Shown: one piece after another, positions 1 to 6,073 of the stretch
Position numbering within the stretch: position 1 is the stretch's first letter
How the letters are laid out: each line of letters opens with the position of its first letter
Origin: Enterocloster bolteae
GTDB taxonomy: Bacteria > Bacillota_A > Clostridia > Lachnospirales > Lachnospiraceae
Assembly (NCBI GenBank): GCA_021769025.1
Contig: JAETTS010000071.1
Coordinates: 1 to 9,706 of the forward strand
Length of the DNA: 9,706 nt
Direction of reading: 5' to 3'
Notes under the pieces: model-generated
Told to the model about the DNA's origin: nothing
Seen by the model: only the letters and a program-made list of their open reading frames with translations
Database searches by the model: none
Position numbers and translations under genes: made by a program

Positions 1-27
1 GTTAAGGTAAGCGGAATTGACGTACAT
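1..27 (-). CDS. 5' end of a divergent gene, product unknown (partial)
   Basis: Reading the minus strand, an ATG at 27-25 opens a frame of nine codons (MYVNSAYLN) that runs off the left edge. A perfect AGGAGG lies at 41-36 on the same strand with 8 nt between it and the ATG, the same spacing as other starts in this window, which is why I believe the start despite the tiny coding length. The nine residues are too few to name a family. In Clostridia a gene divergent from a beta-galactosidase is often its AraC- or LacI-type regulator; that is context only. The N-terminus does not resemble the usual LacI start (a DVA..AGVS helix-turn-helix), so if it is a regulator an AraC-type protein with a C-terminal DNA-binding domain is more plausible. 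Confidence 0.6.
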
Positions 28-51
28 AAGAGAGGCCTCCTAAAGTAATAA

Positions 52-111
52 TAATCCTATTGTATCATTTTGTGCATATTTTGTCTAATCCTATTTATGG
101 ACTTTAATCCC
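52..111. repeat. Short direct repeats in the divergent control region
   Basis: TAATCCTATT occurs identically at 52-61 and 86-95, and a shorter TAATCC copy starts at 106 minus one base (105-110 region, TTAATCC). Interleaved with them, ATTTTGT occurs at 67-73 and 78-84, exactly 11 bp apart, about one helical turn. Direct repeats at helical spacing suit a regulator that binds as two aligned half-sites, as AraC-family proteins do. They lie just upstream of the predicted + strand -35 and within the leader of the divergent gene. The region is AT-rich, so chance matches are possible, and the binding role is inference. Confidence 0.35.
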
Positions 112-126
112 AAAACATTATACAAT
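98..126 (+). promoter_or_regulatory. Candidate promoter of the beta-galactosidase gene
   Basis: TGGACT at 98-103 (4 of 6 to TTGACA) and TACAAT at 121-126 (5 of 6 to TATAAT) are separated by 17 bp, the optimal sigma-A spacing. Transcription would start near 133, giving a leader of roughly 245 nt before the ATG at 378. The -10 box overlaps the minus-strand TATAAT by two bases, so polymerase probably cannot use both promoters at once. Confidence 0.5.
117..122 (-). promoter_or_regulatory. Candidate -10 box of the divergent gene
   Basis: The minus strand reads a perfect TATAAT here, about 90 bp upstream of the predicted divergent ATG at 27. I see no convincing -35 at 15-19 bp upstream (140-147 region), so this promoter would be weak or activator-dependent. 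The box sits inside the imperfect palindrome ACATTATACAATGT (115-128, 5-bp arms ACATT and AATGT), which could serve as an operator acting on both directions. Confidence 0.4.
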
Positions 127-188
127 GTAACCACAAAACAGACGGGAAAAAGAAAAACTGCTTCGGGAAAGGCACTGTAGGAAAGGCG

Positions 189-377
189 TTGGGGAACGAA
201 GGGGAACAGAAGAGGCAAAAGGAACATAGGAATCAGAAAGAAAAAAGAAACGAGAGAAGAAGGAAGAGGTGGAAGAAAAAAGAAGGGTATAAGAATTGGA
301 GGAAGAAGGAAAATGAAACGATAAGGGCAAAGTGGGAATCAAAGGAAGAAAGAAAACAGGGGAAAGGGGTTACAGCC
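189..377 (+). other. Polypurine leader of the beta-galactosidase mRNA
   Basis: This stretch, upstream of the chosen GH2 start, is almost all A and G on the + strand: by hand count 158 of 180 bases (about 88%) in 191-370 are purines. It stays open in frame with the downstream gene from a TTG at 189, but this is expected because all stop codons begin with T and T is nearly absent. The 63 residues it would encode are a monotonous Lys/Arg/Glu-rich string with no resemblance to the start of GH2 enzymes. I therefore read it as untranslated leader. As RNA it would be nearly unstructured, since pairing partners (C and U) are scarce, and it contains several Shine-Dalgarno-like GGAGG and AAGGA strings. 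Confidence 0.6.
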
Positions 378-3300
378 ATGATCGTACCAAGATACTATGA
401 AAATCTTAATATACTCCATGACAATCGAATGCCTGCCAGGGCATATTACATTCCGGCATCTGTCCGGATGGATCATCTGGTTGAGCACAGGGAGGAATCT
501 GACCGCATGCAGCTTTTAAACGGAACCTGGAGGTTTCGATACTTTGACAGTGTTTATGATGTGACAGATCGGTTTTTTGAGGAAGGATATGACACATCGG
601 AGTTTGAAGAACAGATGGTGCCTGGTGTCTGGCAGATGGCCGGGTATGATTCCCACCAGTACACCAATATCCGTTATCCGTTTCCTTTTGATCCGCCCTT
701 TGTTCCACAGGACATTCCCTGCGGTGCTTATGTTTATTCATTTGCTTATGAAACGGATCGCAAAGCCCCCAAGACATACTTAAACTTTGAAGGGGTTGAT
801 TCCTGCTTCTATGTCTGGGTAAACGGGACTTACGTGGGGTATAGCCAGGTATCTCACATGACCAGCGAGTTTGATGTCACGTCGATGCTTAAGGAGGGAA
901 AGAATACCCTTGCAGTCCTCGTCCTGAAATGGTGTGACGGCAGCTATCTGGAAGATCAGGACAAATTCCGCATGAGTGGGATCTTCCGGGATGTCTATCT
1001 GCTAAAACGGCCGGAATCCTGTGTCAGGGATTATGGCATCACCACAACGGCAGGAGAGCGAAAAGCTCAGGTTCATGTAACCATTACTTATATTGGCCAG
1101 CCAACGGATACAAAGGTTGCGATTTATGACAGGAAAAACTGTGTCGTGGCAGCTGGCAACGTTATTTCAGACAGTATTTCACTGACGGTAGATGCTCCGG
1201 ATTGGTGGAGTGCGGAAACCCCCAATTTGTACACCCTTGTGATCGAGACAGAGAAGGAAGCCATCACCGATTTTGTGGGTTTTCGTACCATTGAAATAAA
1301 GGACAAGATTTTGTATCTGAATGGTCAGAAGATAAAGATACATGGAGTGAATCGTCATGATTCGGATCCGGTTACTGGATTTGCCATTGGTATGGAGCAA
1401 CTTAAAAAGGATCTTACCATGATGAAACAACATAATTTCAATGCCATCCGCTCCAGCCATTATCCTAACGCGCCATATTTTTATCAGCTGTGTGACCGAT
1501 ATGGGTTCATGGTCATGGATGAGGCGGATATCGAAGCCCATGGACCTTACATGATCTATTACAGAGAAGACACAGATGCCAACCGGTTTAAGCGATGGAA
1601 TGAAACCATTGCCGACGATCCGGCGTGGGAGGAGGCCATTCTGGATCGGGTGCAGCGCATGGTGATACGGGACAGGAACCGGCCCTGTATTCTTATGTGG
1701 TCCATGGGCAATGAAAGCGCATACGGATGCAATTTTGAGAAGGCTCTGGCTTGGACCAAACACTTTGATCCAGGGAGAATCACCCACTATGAAAGCGCAA
1801 GATACCGAAATTATGATGTGACCTATGATTATTCCAACCTGGATCTGTACAGTAGAATGTATCCAGATATTCCCGAGATTCAGGAGTATTTTGAAAAGGA
1901 TGGAAGTAAGCCGTTTCTTTTGGTTGAGTATTGCCACTCTATGGGCAACGGTCCCGGGGATTTGGAAGACTATTTTCAGCTGATCCACAATAACGACAGG
2001 ATGTGCGGAGGATTTGTGTGGGAATGGTGCGATCACGGAATCTGTATGGGCAAGACGGTAAACGGAAGAACCGCGTATTTCTATGGAGGGGATTTTGGCG
2101 AGACCATACATGACGGTAATTTCTGTATGGACGGTCTGGTCTATCCGGATCGGACTCCCCATACAGGATTGCTGGAATATAAAAATGTACACCGCCCGGC
2201 ACGGGTAGTCTCCTATGATGTCAAGACAAAGGAACTGAGGCTTCGGAATTATCTGGATTTTACGGATCTGAAGGATTATGCAGAGATCCGTTATGAGGTA
2301 AGCAGTGACGGCATCTGCATCTGTGGAGGGGAGATTTCAGGATGCTCCATACCGCCTCATGGGGAAGGGACTGTGAAGCTGGACGTGACGGTTCCAAAGT
2401 CCGGAAGAGCGTATCTAAAGATCATTTATAAATGTCTTTTTGATTCCCCTATGGTTCCGGCAGGGCACATACTTGGCTTTGACGAACTCCTGCTTGAGAA
2501 TGAGGATGGAAGAAATCAGACAGCCCTCAGATGGCTGAATCCGGTAGCGGATACAGACAAAGGATTGGATGTAATGGAGACAGACTGCAGGGTGATCATA
2601 AAGGGAAAAGGATTTTCCTATACATACAGCAAGAAAACCGGACTGTTTGAAGCCCTCTGTTACGCCGGCAGGGAATATCTGGATAAACCTATGGAAGTCA
2701 ATATCTGGAGGGCTCCTACAGACAATGATATGTATGCAAAGCTGGAATGGAAGAGGGCTCATTATCATGAGGCCTATGCAAGAGCCTATGACACTCTTGT
2801 GAAACAGAATGGGGATGGAGTGGTGATCTTAACCAGGATGTCGGTTTCGGCGGCATCGGTCTCACGGATACTGGACATAAAGGCATCCTGGACTGTGGAC
2901 TGCGCCGGAGGCATCAAAGCAGCTATGGAAGTTGTGAGGAATGGAGAGTTTCCAGAGCTTCCCCGGTTTGGCCTGCGCCTTTTCCTCTCTAAGAACCTGG
3001 AACATGTTTCCTATTACGGCTATGGGCCGATGGAAAGTTATCGGGATAAGCATATGGCGGCCAGCCACGGGCTGTACCGTGGGATAGTTGGGCAGCTTCA
3101 TGAGGACTATATCCGCCCGCAGGAAAACGGAAGCCATTTTGACTGTGATTATGTGGAATTGTCCAATGGACAGTTTGGGATTGCGGCGGCATCAGAACAG
3201 AGATTTTCCTTCAATGCATCTGTCTATACTCAGGAGGAACTGGAGGAGAAGATGCACCACTTTGAATTGGAGGAATCAGAGAGCACAGTACTGTGCATCG

Positions 3301-3419
3301 ATTATGCCCTCAACGGGATAGGTTCAAACAGCTGTGGGCCTAAGTTGGCGACTCCCTATCGTTTTGATGAGACAGCCTTTTATTTTCAGGTTAAATTCGT
3401 TCCGTTTGTGAAAGGATAA
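378..3419 (+). CDS. lacZ: Glycoside hydrolase family 2 beta-galactosidase (LacZ type)
   Basis: A 1013-residue cytoplasmic enzyme (no signal peptide) of the LacZ five-domain type, close to the 1023 residues of E. coli LacZ; it hydrolyses terminal beta-galactosides such as lactose. The N-terminal sugar-binding domain spans about 40-210 and contains WCDGSYLEDQDKFRMSG (185-201), the counterpart of the E. coli segment with Asp201. The TIM barrel (about 310-605) holds RSSHYPN (358-364), the acid/base MWSMGNES with Glu446, and the nucleophile LLVEYCH with Glu517. The C-terminal small-chain domain (about 735-1010) includes the NIWRAPTDND motif (775-784). The start at 378 is chosen because AAAGGGG (363-369) lies 8 nt upstream and the protein then begins like its family (ENLNILHDNR..AR.Y). 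Near the C-terminus GIGSNSCGP (981-988) has Cys where E. coli has the aglycone-contacting Trp999 (alignment from memory), so substrate preference may differ from lactose. First gene of a unit with the sugar symporter. Confidence 0.93.
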   Translation: MIVPRYYENLNILHDNRMPARAYYIPASVRMDHLVEHREESDRMQLLNGTWRFRYFDSVYDVTDRFFEEGYDTSEFEEQMVPGVWQMAGYDSHQYTNIRYPFPFDPPFVPQDIPCGAYVYSFAYETDRKAPKTYLNFEGVDSCFYVWVNGTYVGYSQVSHMTSEFDVTSMLKEGKNTLAVLVLKWCDGSYLEDQDKFRMSGIFRDVYLLKRPESCVRDYGITTTAGERKAQVHVTITYIGQPTDTKVAIYDRKNCVVAAGNVISDSISLTVDAPDWWSAETPNLYTLVIETEKEAITDFVGFRTIEIKDKILYLNGQKIKIHGVNRHDSDPVTGFAIGMEQLKKDLTMMKQHNFNAIRSSHYPNAPYFYQLCDRYGFMVMDEADIEAHGPYMIYYREDTDANRFKRWNETIADDPAWEEAILDRVQRMVIRDRNRPCILMWSMGNESAYGCNFEKALAWTKHFDPGRITHYESARYRNYDVTYDYSNLDLYSRMYPDIPEIQEYFEKDGSKPFLLVEYCHSMGNGPGDLEDYFQLIHNNDRMCGGFVWEWCDHGICMGKTVNGRTAYFYGGDFGETIHDGNFCMDGLVYPDRTPHTGLLEYKNVHRPARVVSYDVKTKELRLRNYLDFTDLKDYAEIRYEVSSDGICICGGEISGCSIPPHGEGTVKLDVTVPKSGRAYLKIIYKCLFDSPMVPAGHILGFDELLLENEDGRNQTALRWLNPVADTDKGLDVMETDCRVIIKGKGFSYTYSKKTGLFEALCYAGREYLDKPMEVNIWRAPTDNDMYAKLEWKRAHYHEAYARAYDTLVKQNGDGVVILTRMSVSAASVSRILDIKASWTVDCAGGIKAAMEVVRNGEFPELPRFGLRLFLSKNLEHVSYYGYGPMESYRDKHMAASHGLYRGIVGQLHEDYIRPQENGSHFDCDYVELSNGQFGIAAASEQRFSFNASVYTQEELEEKMHHFELEESESTVLCIDYALNGIGSNSCGPKLATPYRFDETAFYFQVKFVPFVKG

Positions 3420-3498
3420 GCAATTATCGCTTTTGGATATTCAAGCATGCAAAAATCCGGAGATGGAGTGTCTGAAGGCATAAAGAGTAACTACCAAA

Positions 3499-3510
3499 AC
3501 ATCATGATGT
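3499..3510. repeat. Perfect 12-bp palindrome between GH2 and symporter genes
   Basis: ACATCATGATGT is fully self-complementary and sits 40 bp upstream of the symporter ATG in the 130-nt gap after the GH2 stop codon. No T-tract follows, so it is not a terminator. It could be a protein-binding site or chance; the gap holds no clear promoter and no other structure that I can support. Confidence 0.35.
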
Positions 3511-3549
3511 GCGTTTGTGAAAGCGCCGAATATGAAAGGAGAATTCTTT

Positions 3550-4911
3550 ATGGAAGAGAAGACCTATTTGAAATGGTATAACAAAGTGGGATACGGCTCC
3601 GGAGACATTGCCGGCAATGTGGTGTATGCATTTTTATCATCCTTTGTCATGATCTATCTGACCAATACCATCGGCCTGTCCGCAGGGATTGTGGGCACAC
3701 TGATTGCGGTTTCCAAGTTGTTTGACGGGTTTACAGACATTTTCTTCGGATCTATGATCGACAAGACCCATTCCAGGCTTGGAAAAGCCAGGCCATGGAT
3801 GCTGTACGGCTACATTGGCTGTGCAGTTACCCTGGTGGCCATCTTCGCGGTTCCCACAGATTGGGGCGAGACAGCCCAGTATGCCTGGTTTTTTATTGCT
3901 TACACACTGTTAAACGGCGTGTTTTACACGGCCAACAACATCGCCTATTCAGCCCTTACCTCCCTGGTTACCAAGAACAGCAAGGAGCGGGTTCAGATGG
4001 GATCTTACCGGTTTATCTTTGCCTTTGCCACAAGCCTGCTTATCCAGTCCGTCACCATTGGCCTGGTTGCCAGATGCAAAGGAGGAGCGGCAGCCTGGAG
4101 AACTGTGGCAGTCATCTACGCAGTCATCGGCCTGGTGATCAATACGGTCTCGGCGCTCTCTGTAAAGGAACTTCCGGAGGAGGAATTGAATGAGGGGAAG
4201 GACAAAGCTTCAGAAGATGAGAAATATGGATTGGCAGAGGCATTCCGGCTTCTGATATCCAACAAGTTTTACCTGATGATTTGCGGTGTTTACATTTTGC
4301 AGCAGCTATATGGGGCGATGATCAACGCAGGCATCTATTATATGACCTATGTACTGAAAAATGAGAACCTGTACGGGGTGTTCTCGTGGGCGATCAATAT
4401 CCCTCTGATTATCGCACTTATTTTCACTCCTACGCTGGTTGGCAAATGGAATGGCATGTATAAGTTGAATCTGCGAGGATATATCATCGCCGTGATGGGC
4501 AGAGCCCTTGTGGTAGTCGCAGGCTATATGGGAAGCGTGCAGCTGATGCTGTTGTTTACAGCACTGGCAGCGCTGGGGCAAGGACCATGGCAGGGGGATA
4601 TGAATGCGGTGATTGCCTCCTGCTCAGAGTACACATTTTTGACAAAGGGAAAACGGGTGGACGGAACCATGTATTCCTGTACCTCCCTGGGAGTAAAGCT
4701 TGGAGGAGGGCTTGGAACGGCGATTGCCGGTTGGCTGTTGGAGATCAGCAAGTTTGACGGGAAGCTTGCCATCCAGCCGGATTCCTGCATTGACATGCTA
4801 CATATCATGTATCTGTGGCTGCCTTTGGTAATTGATGTGGTAATCATGCTGGTGCTTTCCCAGATGAATGTGGAGGAGACCAATGCAAAGCTTAAGGCTC
4901 TAAAAGGATAG
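3550..4911 (+). CDS. GPH-family sugar:cation symporter (MFS, 12 membrane helices)
   Basis: A 453-residue membrane transporter of the glycoside-pentoside-hexuronide:cation symporter family (MelB, LacS, GusB, XylP relatives), which imports sugars or glycosides with Na+ or H+. Family signatures: GYGSGDIAGN at 14-23, the helix II motif KLFDGFTD (56-63) whose Asp59 and Asp63 match the cation-site aspartates of MelB (Asp55, Asp59), and SRLGKARPWMLYG (75-87) after helix II. Lys383 in GVKLGGG matches the helix XI lysine of MelB. Twelve hydrophobic segments can be traced, with an acidic/lysine-rich cytoplasmic loop at about 206-228. Asn130 stands where MelB has Asp124 (alignment from memory). The ATG at 3550 is preferred over upstream GTG 3517 and ATG 3532 because AAAGGAG (3535-3541) lies 8 nt before it. 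Placed after the beta-galactosidase, it most likely imports a beta-galactoside; the exact sugar cannot be read from the sequence. Confidence 0.9.
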   Translation: MEEKTYLKWYNKVGYGSGDIAGNVVYAFLSSFVMIYLTNTIGLSAGIVGTLIAVSKLFDGFTDIFFGSMIDKTHSRLGKARPWMLYGYIGCAVTLVAIFAVPTDWGETAQYAWFFIAYTLLNGVFYTANNIAYSALTSLVTKNSKERVQMGSYRFIFAFATSLLIQSVTIGLVARCKGGAAAWRTVAVIYAVIGLVINTVSALSVKELPEEELNEGKDKASEDEKYGLAEAFRLLISNKFYLMICGVYILQQLYGAMINAGIYYMTYVLKNENLYGVFSWAINIPLIIALIFTPTLVGKWNGMYKLNLRGYIIAVMGRALVVVAGYMGSVQLMLLFTALAALGQGPWQGDMNAVIASCSEYTFLTKGKRVDGTMYSCTSLGVKLGGGLGTAIAGWLLEISKFDGKLAIQPDSCIDMLHIMYLWLPLVIDVVIMLVLSQMNVEETNAKLKALKG

Positions 4912-4955
4912 GAGAAACCAAGAGGCCATTGGGCAATAGGATAGAGGACGAGAAA

Positions 4956-5004
4956 GGCTGTGTAAATGCAGGGCAACGAAACATTTACACAGCCCTTCTT
5001 TTTT
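4956..5004 (+). terminator. Intrinsic terminator of the GH2-symporter unit
   Basis: A perfect 13-bp stem, GGCTGTGTAAATG (4956-4968) pairing with CATTTACACAGCC (4982-4994), encloses a 13-nt loop and is followed directly by CTTCTTTTTT (4995-5004). It starts 44 nt after the symporter stop codon. Stem plus T-tract is the classic Rho-independent form. The opposite strand lacks a comparable T-run, so it should work mainly in the + direction. Confidence 0.9.
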
Positions 5005-5073
5005 GTAGCCATCATCTGAAATATTTCCACAAGGATTGATAATCCGTTCAACACCCAAAAGCCAGGTTTCATG

Positions 5074-5079
5074 TATAAT
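5074..5079 (+). promoter_or_regulatory. Candidate -10 box for the second unit
   Basis: A perfect TATAAT follows the terminator and precedes the structured leader, placing a start near 5086-5090. No good -35 lies 16-18 bp upstream (5050-5057 reads AACACCCA), so the promoter is either weak or helped by an activator. A GGATT-GAT-AATCC dyad at 5033-5045 lies upstream and could be an activator or repressor site. An alternative promoter is TTGACC (5093-5098) with TAAGCT (5116-5121) at 17 bp, which has a poorer -10 and would start inside the hairpin. Confidence 0.4.
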
Positions 5080-5091
5080 TACTATAAAAGT

Positions 5092-5152
5092 GTTGACCGG
5101 CAGCTATGGTGAATGTAAGCTCCCTTGCAATGGACCATGGATATGGGTCAAC
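5092..5152 (+). other. Three-tier imperfect hairpin in the leader of the hydrolase gene
   Basis: Three nested helices can be drawn. The outer is GTTGACC (5092-5098) with GGTCAAC (5146-5152), 7 bp. The middle is CTATGGT (5104-5110) with ACCATGG (5134-5140), 7 bp with one G-U pair. The apical is TGTAAG (5114-5119) with CTTGCA (5124-5129), 6 bp with one G-U pair and a CTCC loop. They are separated by a symmetric 5x5 internal loop (GGCAG/ATATG) and a small 3x4 loop. The element ends 11 nt before the AAGGAGG ribosome binding site at 5164-5170. No T-tract follows, so it is not a terminator. It could be a regulatory or stabilising 5' RNA structure; alternatively the outer arms are a DNA dyad. I do not recognise it as a known riboswitch or T-box. 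Confidence 0.5.
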
Positions 5153-5178
5153 CAAGTTCAAAAAAGGAGGAGAACGAC

Positions 5179-6012
5179 ATGATAGAACGACCGATTGTAG
5201 AGATTGCGCCGAAGACATGGCTGATCAGTGACTACAAGCTGGACAATTTTTATTTGCTGGAAGGAGAGGAGAAGGCACTTCTGATCGATACAGGAGCCGG
5301 CCTGGGACCTGTGGAGGAAGACGTAAGGAATTTGACGGGAAAGCCCCTTATCATCGCGGCGACTCATGGACATGGGGATCATATTGGAGGGAGCCATCTG
5401 TTTCATGAGCCTACATACCTGTGTCAGAAGGACATGGCCTTTTTGACGGAAGATGGACGGGTACGGACAGAGGAAGAAGGCAATGCATTTCGGGAACGCT
5501 ATGCCAGGACCAGAGGAAGGGTTCGCAACCCGGAAGCCACAGAGGAAGAGTTACTTGCACTGATCCGGGAGGATGGAGCAGCGACTTTCCTGCCTATGAA
5601 GGGAGGAATGGTCTTTGAGTTGGGAGACCGTTCAGTAGAGGTGATTTCTACGCCGGGACATAGTTTGGGATCTGTATGCTTTTTAGATAAGAAGGAACGG
5701 CTTCTGTTTACAGGGGACACAGTAAACGATTGCCTGCTTTTGAACTTCTGGCCCATAACCACCACACTGCAGGAGTACCGGAATACAGTTGCTCTTTTGT
5801 GGAGCCGGCGAGAGGAATATGACTACATCTGCCAGGGGCATGATTGTCTGGGAAAAGCGGATAAAAGCTTTATCAGTGATTATCTGGAAGCCGCGGATAA
5901 GCTGCTGTCAGGAGAGATCCAGGGAACCCAGATCGATGACGGTATTCACCAGGGACTGGGGATTTACCACAATAAAGTCCGGTTGTTTTATGATCCGGAA
6001 CATTTAAGGTAG
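5179..6012 (+). CDS. Metallo-beta-lactamase-fold hydrolase
   Basis: A 277-residue soluble protein of the MBL superfamily, without signal peptide. The metal-binding set is intact: THGHGDH (62-68, giving His63, His65, Asp67, His68), TPGHS (His161), FTGD (Asp180) and a final QGH (His221). This fits the dinuclear zinc hydrolase (glyoxalase II-like) group. An insert at about 85-145 between the second-strand motif and the GGMVFELGD strand, rich in charged residues, likely forms a helical lid that shapes the active site. The ATG at 5179 is chosen because AAGGAGG (5164-5170) sits 8 nt upstream. The substrate cannot be predicted: family members cleave thioesters, lactones, phosphodiesters and others. 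It is the first gene of a unit leading into a sugar-binding protein and a two-component system, so a lactone or sugar-derived ester is a reasonable but untested guess. Confidence 0.88.
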   Translation: MIERPIVEIAPKTWLISDYKLDNFYLLEGEEKALLIDTGAGLGPVEEDVRNLTGKPLIIAATHGHGDHIGGSHLFHEPTYLCQKDMAFLTEDGRVRTEEEGNAFRERYARTRGRVRNPEATEEELLALIREDGAATFLPMKGGMVFELGDRSVEVISTPGHSLGSVCFLDKKERLLFTGDTVNDCLLLNFWPITTTLQEYRNTVALLWSRREEYDYICQGHDCLGKADKSFISDYLEAADKLLSGEIQGTQIDDGIHQGLGIYHNKVRLFYDPEHLR

Positions 6013-6035
6013 GCAGAGATAAACCAATGCAGGAG

Positions 6036-6057
6036 CAGGAAGAGAACCACATTCCTG
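6036..6057 (+). repeat. Small hairpin between hydrolase and binding-protein genes
   Basis: CAGGAA (6036-6041) pairs perfectly with TTCCTG (6052-6057) around a 10-nt loop, in the 61-nt gap between the two genes. It has no T-tract, so readthrough is expected. A structure just before a binding-protein gene can act as an mRNA processing or stability element that raises its expression over neighbours; that role is inference and the stem is short enough to be chance. Confidence 0.3.
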
Positions 6058-6073
6058 TAGAATGGAGGACGCA

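Noticed and set aside
118..342. Minus-strand 74-codon frame rich in Ser and Phe
   Set aside because: It is the complement of the polypurine leader; the pyrimidine-rich strand trivially gives a Ser/Phe/Leu string. No family-like sequence.
1179..2192. Minus-strand 337-codon frame inside the GH2 gene
   Set aside because: Antisense shadow of the conserved GH2 catalytic barrel; no recognisable domain. The long open frame follows from the codon use of the real gene.
3517..3549. Upstream GTG (3517) and ATG (3532) starts for the symporter
   Set aside because: Neither has a good ribosome site, while the ATG at 3550 has AAAGGAG 8 nt upstream and gives the normal family N-terminus.
4524..5072. Minus-strand 182-codon frame starting beyond the terminator and running back into the symporter gene
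   Set aside because: No ribosome binding site before its ATG at 5072, it crosses the terminator hairpin, and its body is antisense to the symporter.
5125..5178. TTG start extending the MBL hydrolase by 18 residues
   Set aside because: It lies inside the hairpin leader and would translate the ribosome binding site of the ATG at 5179; no ribosome site of its own.
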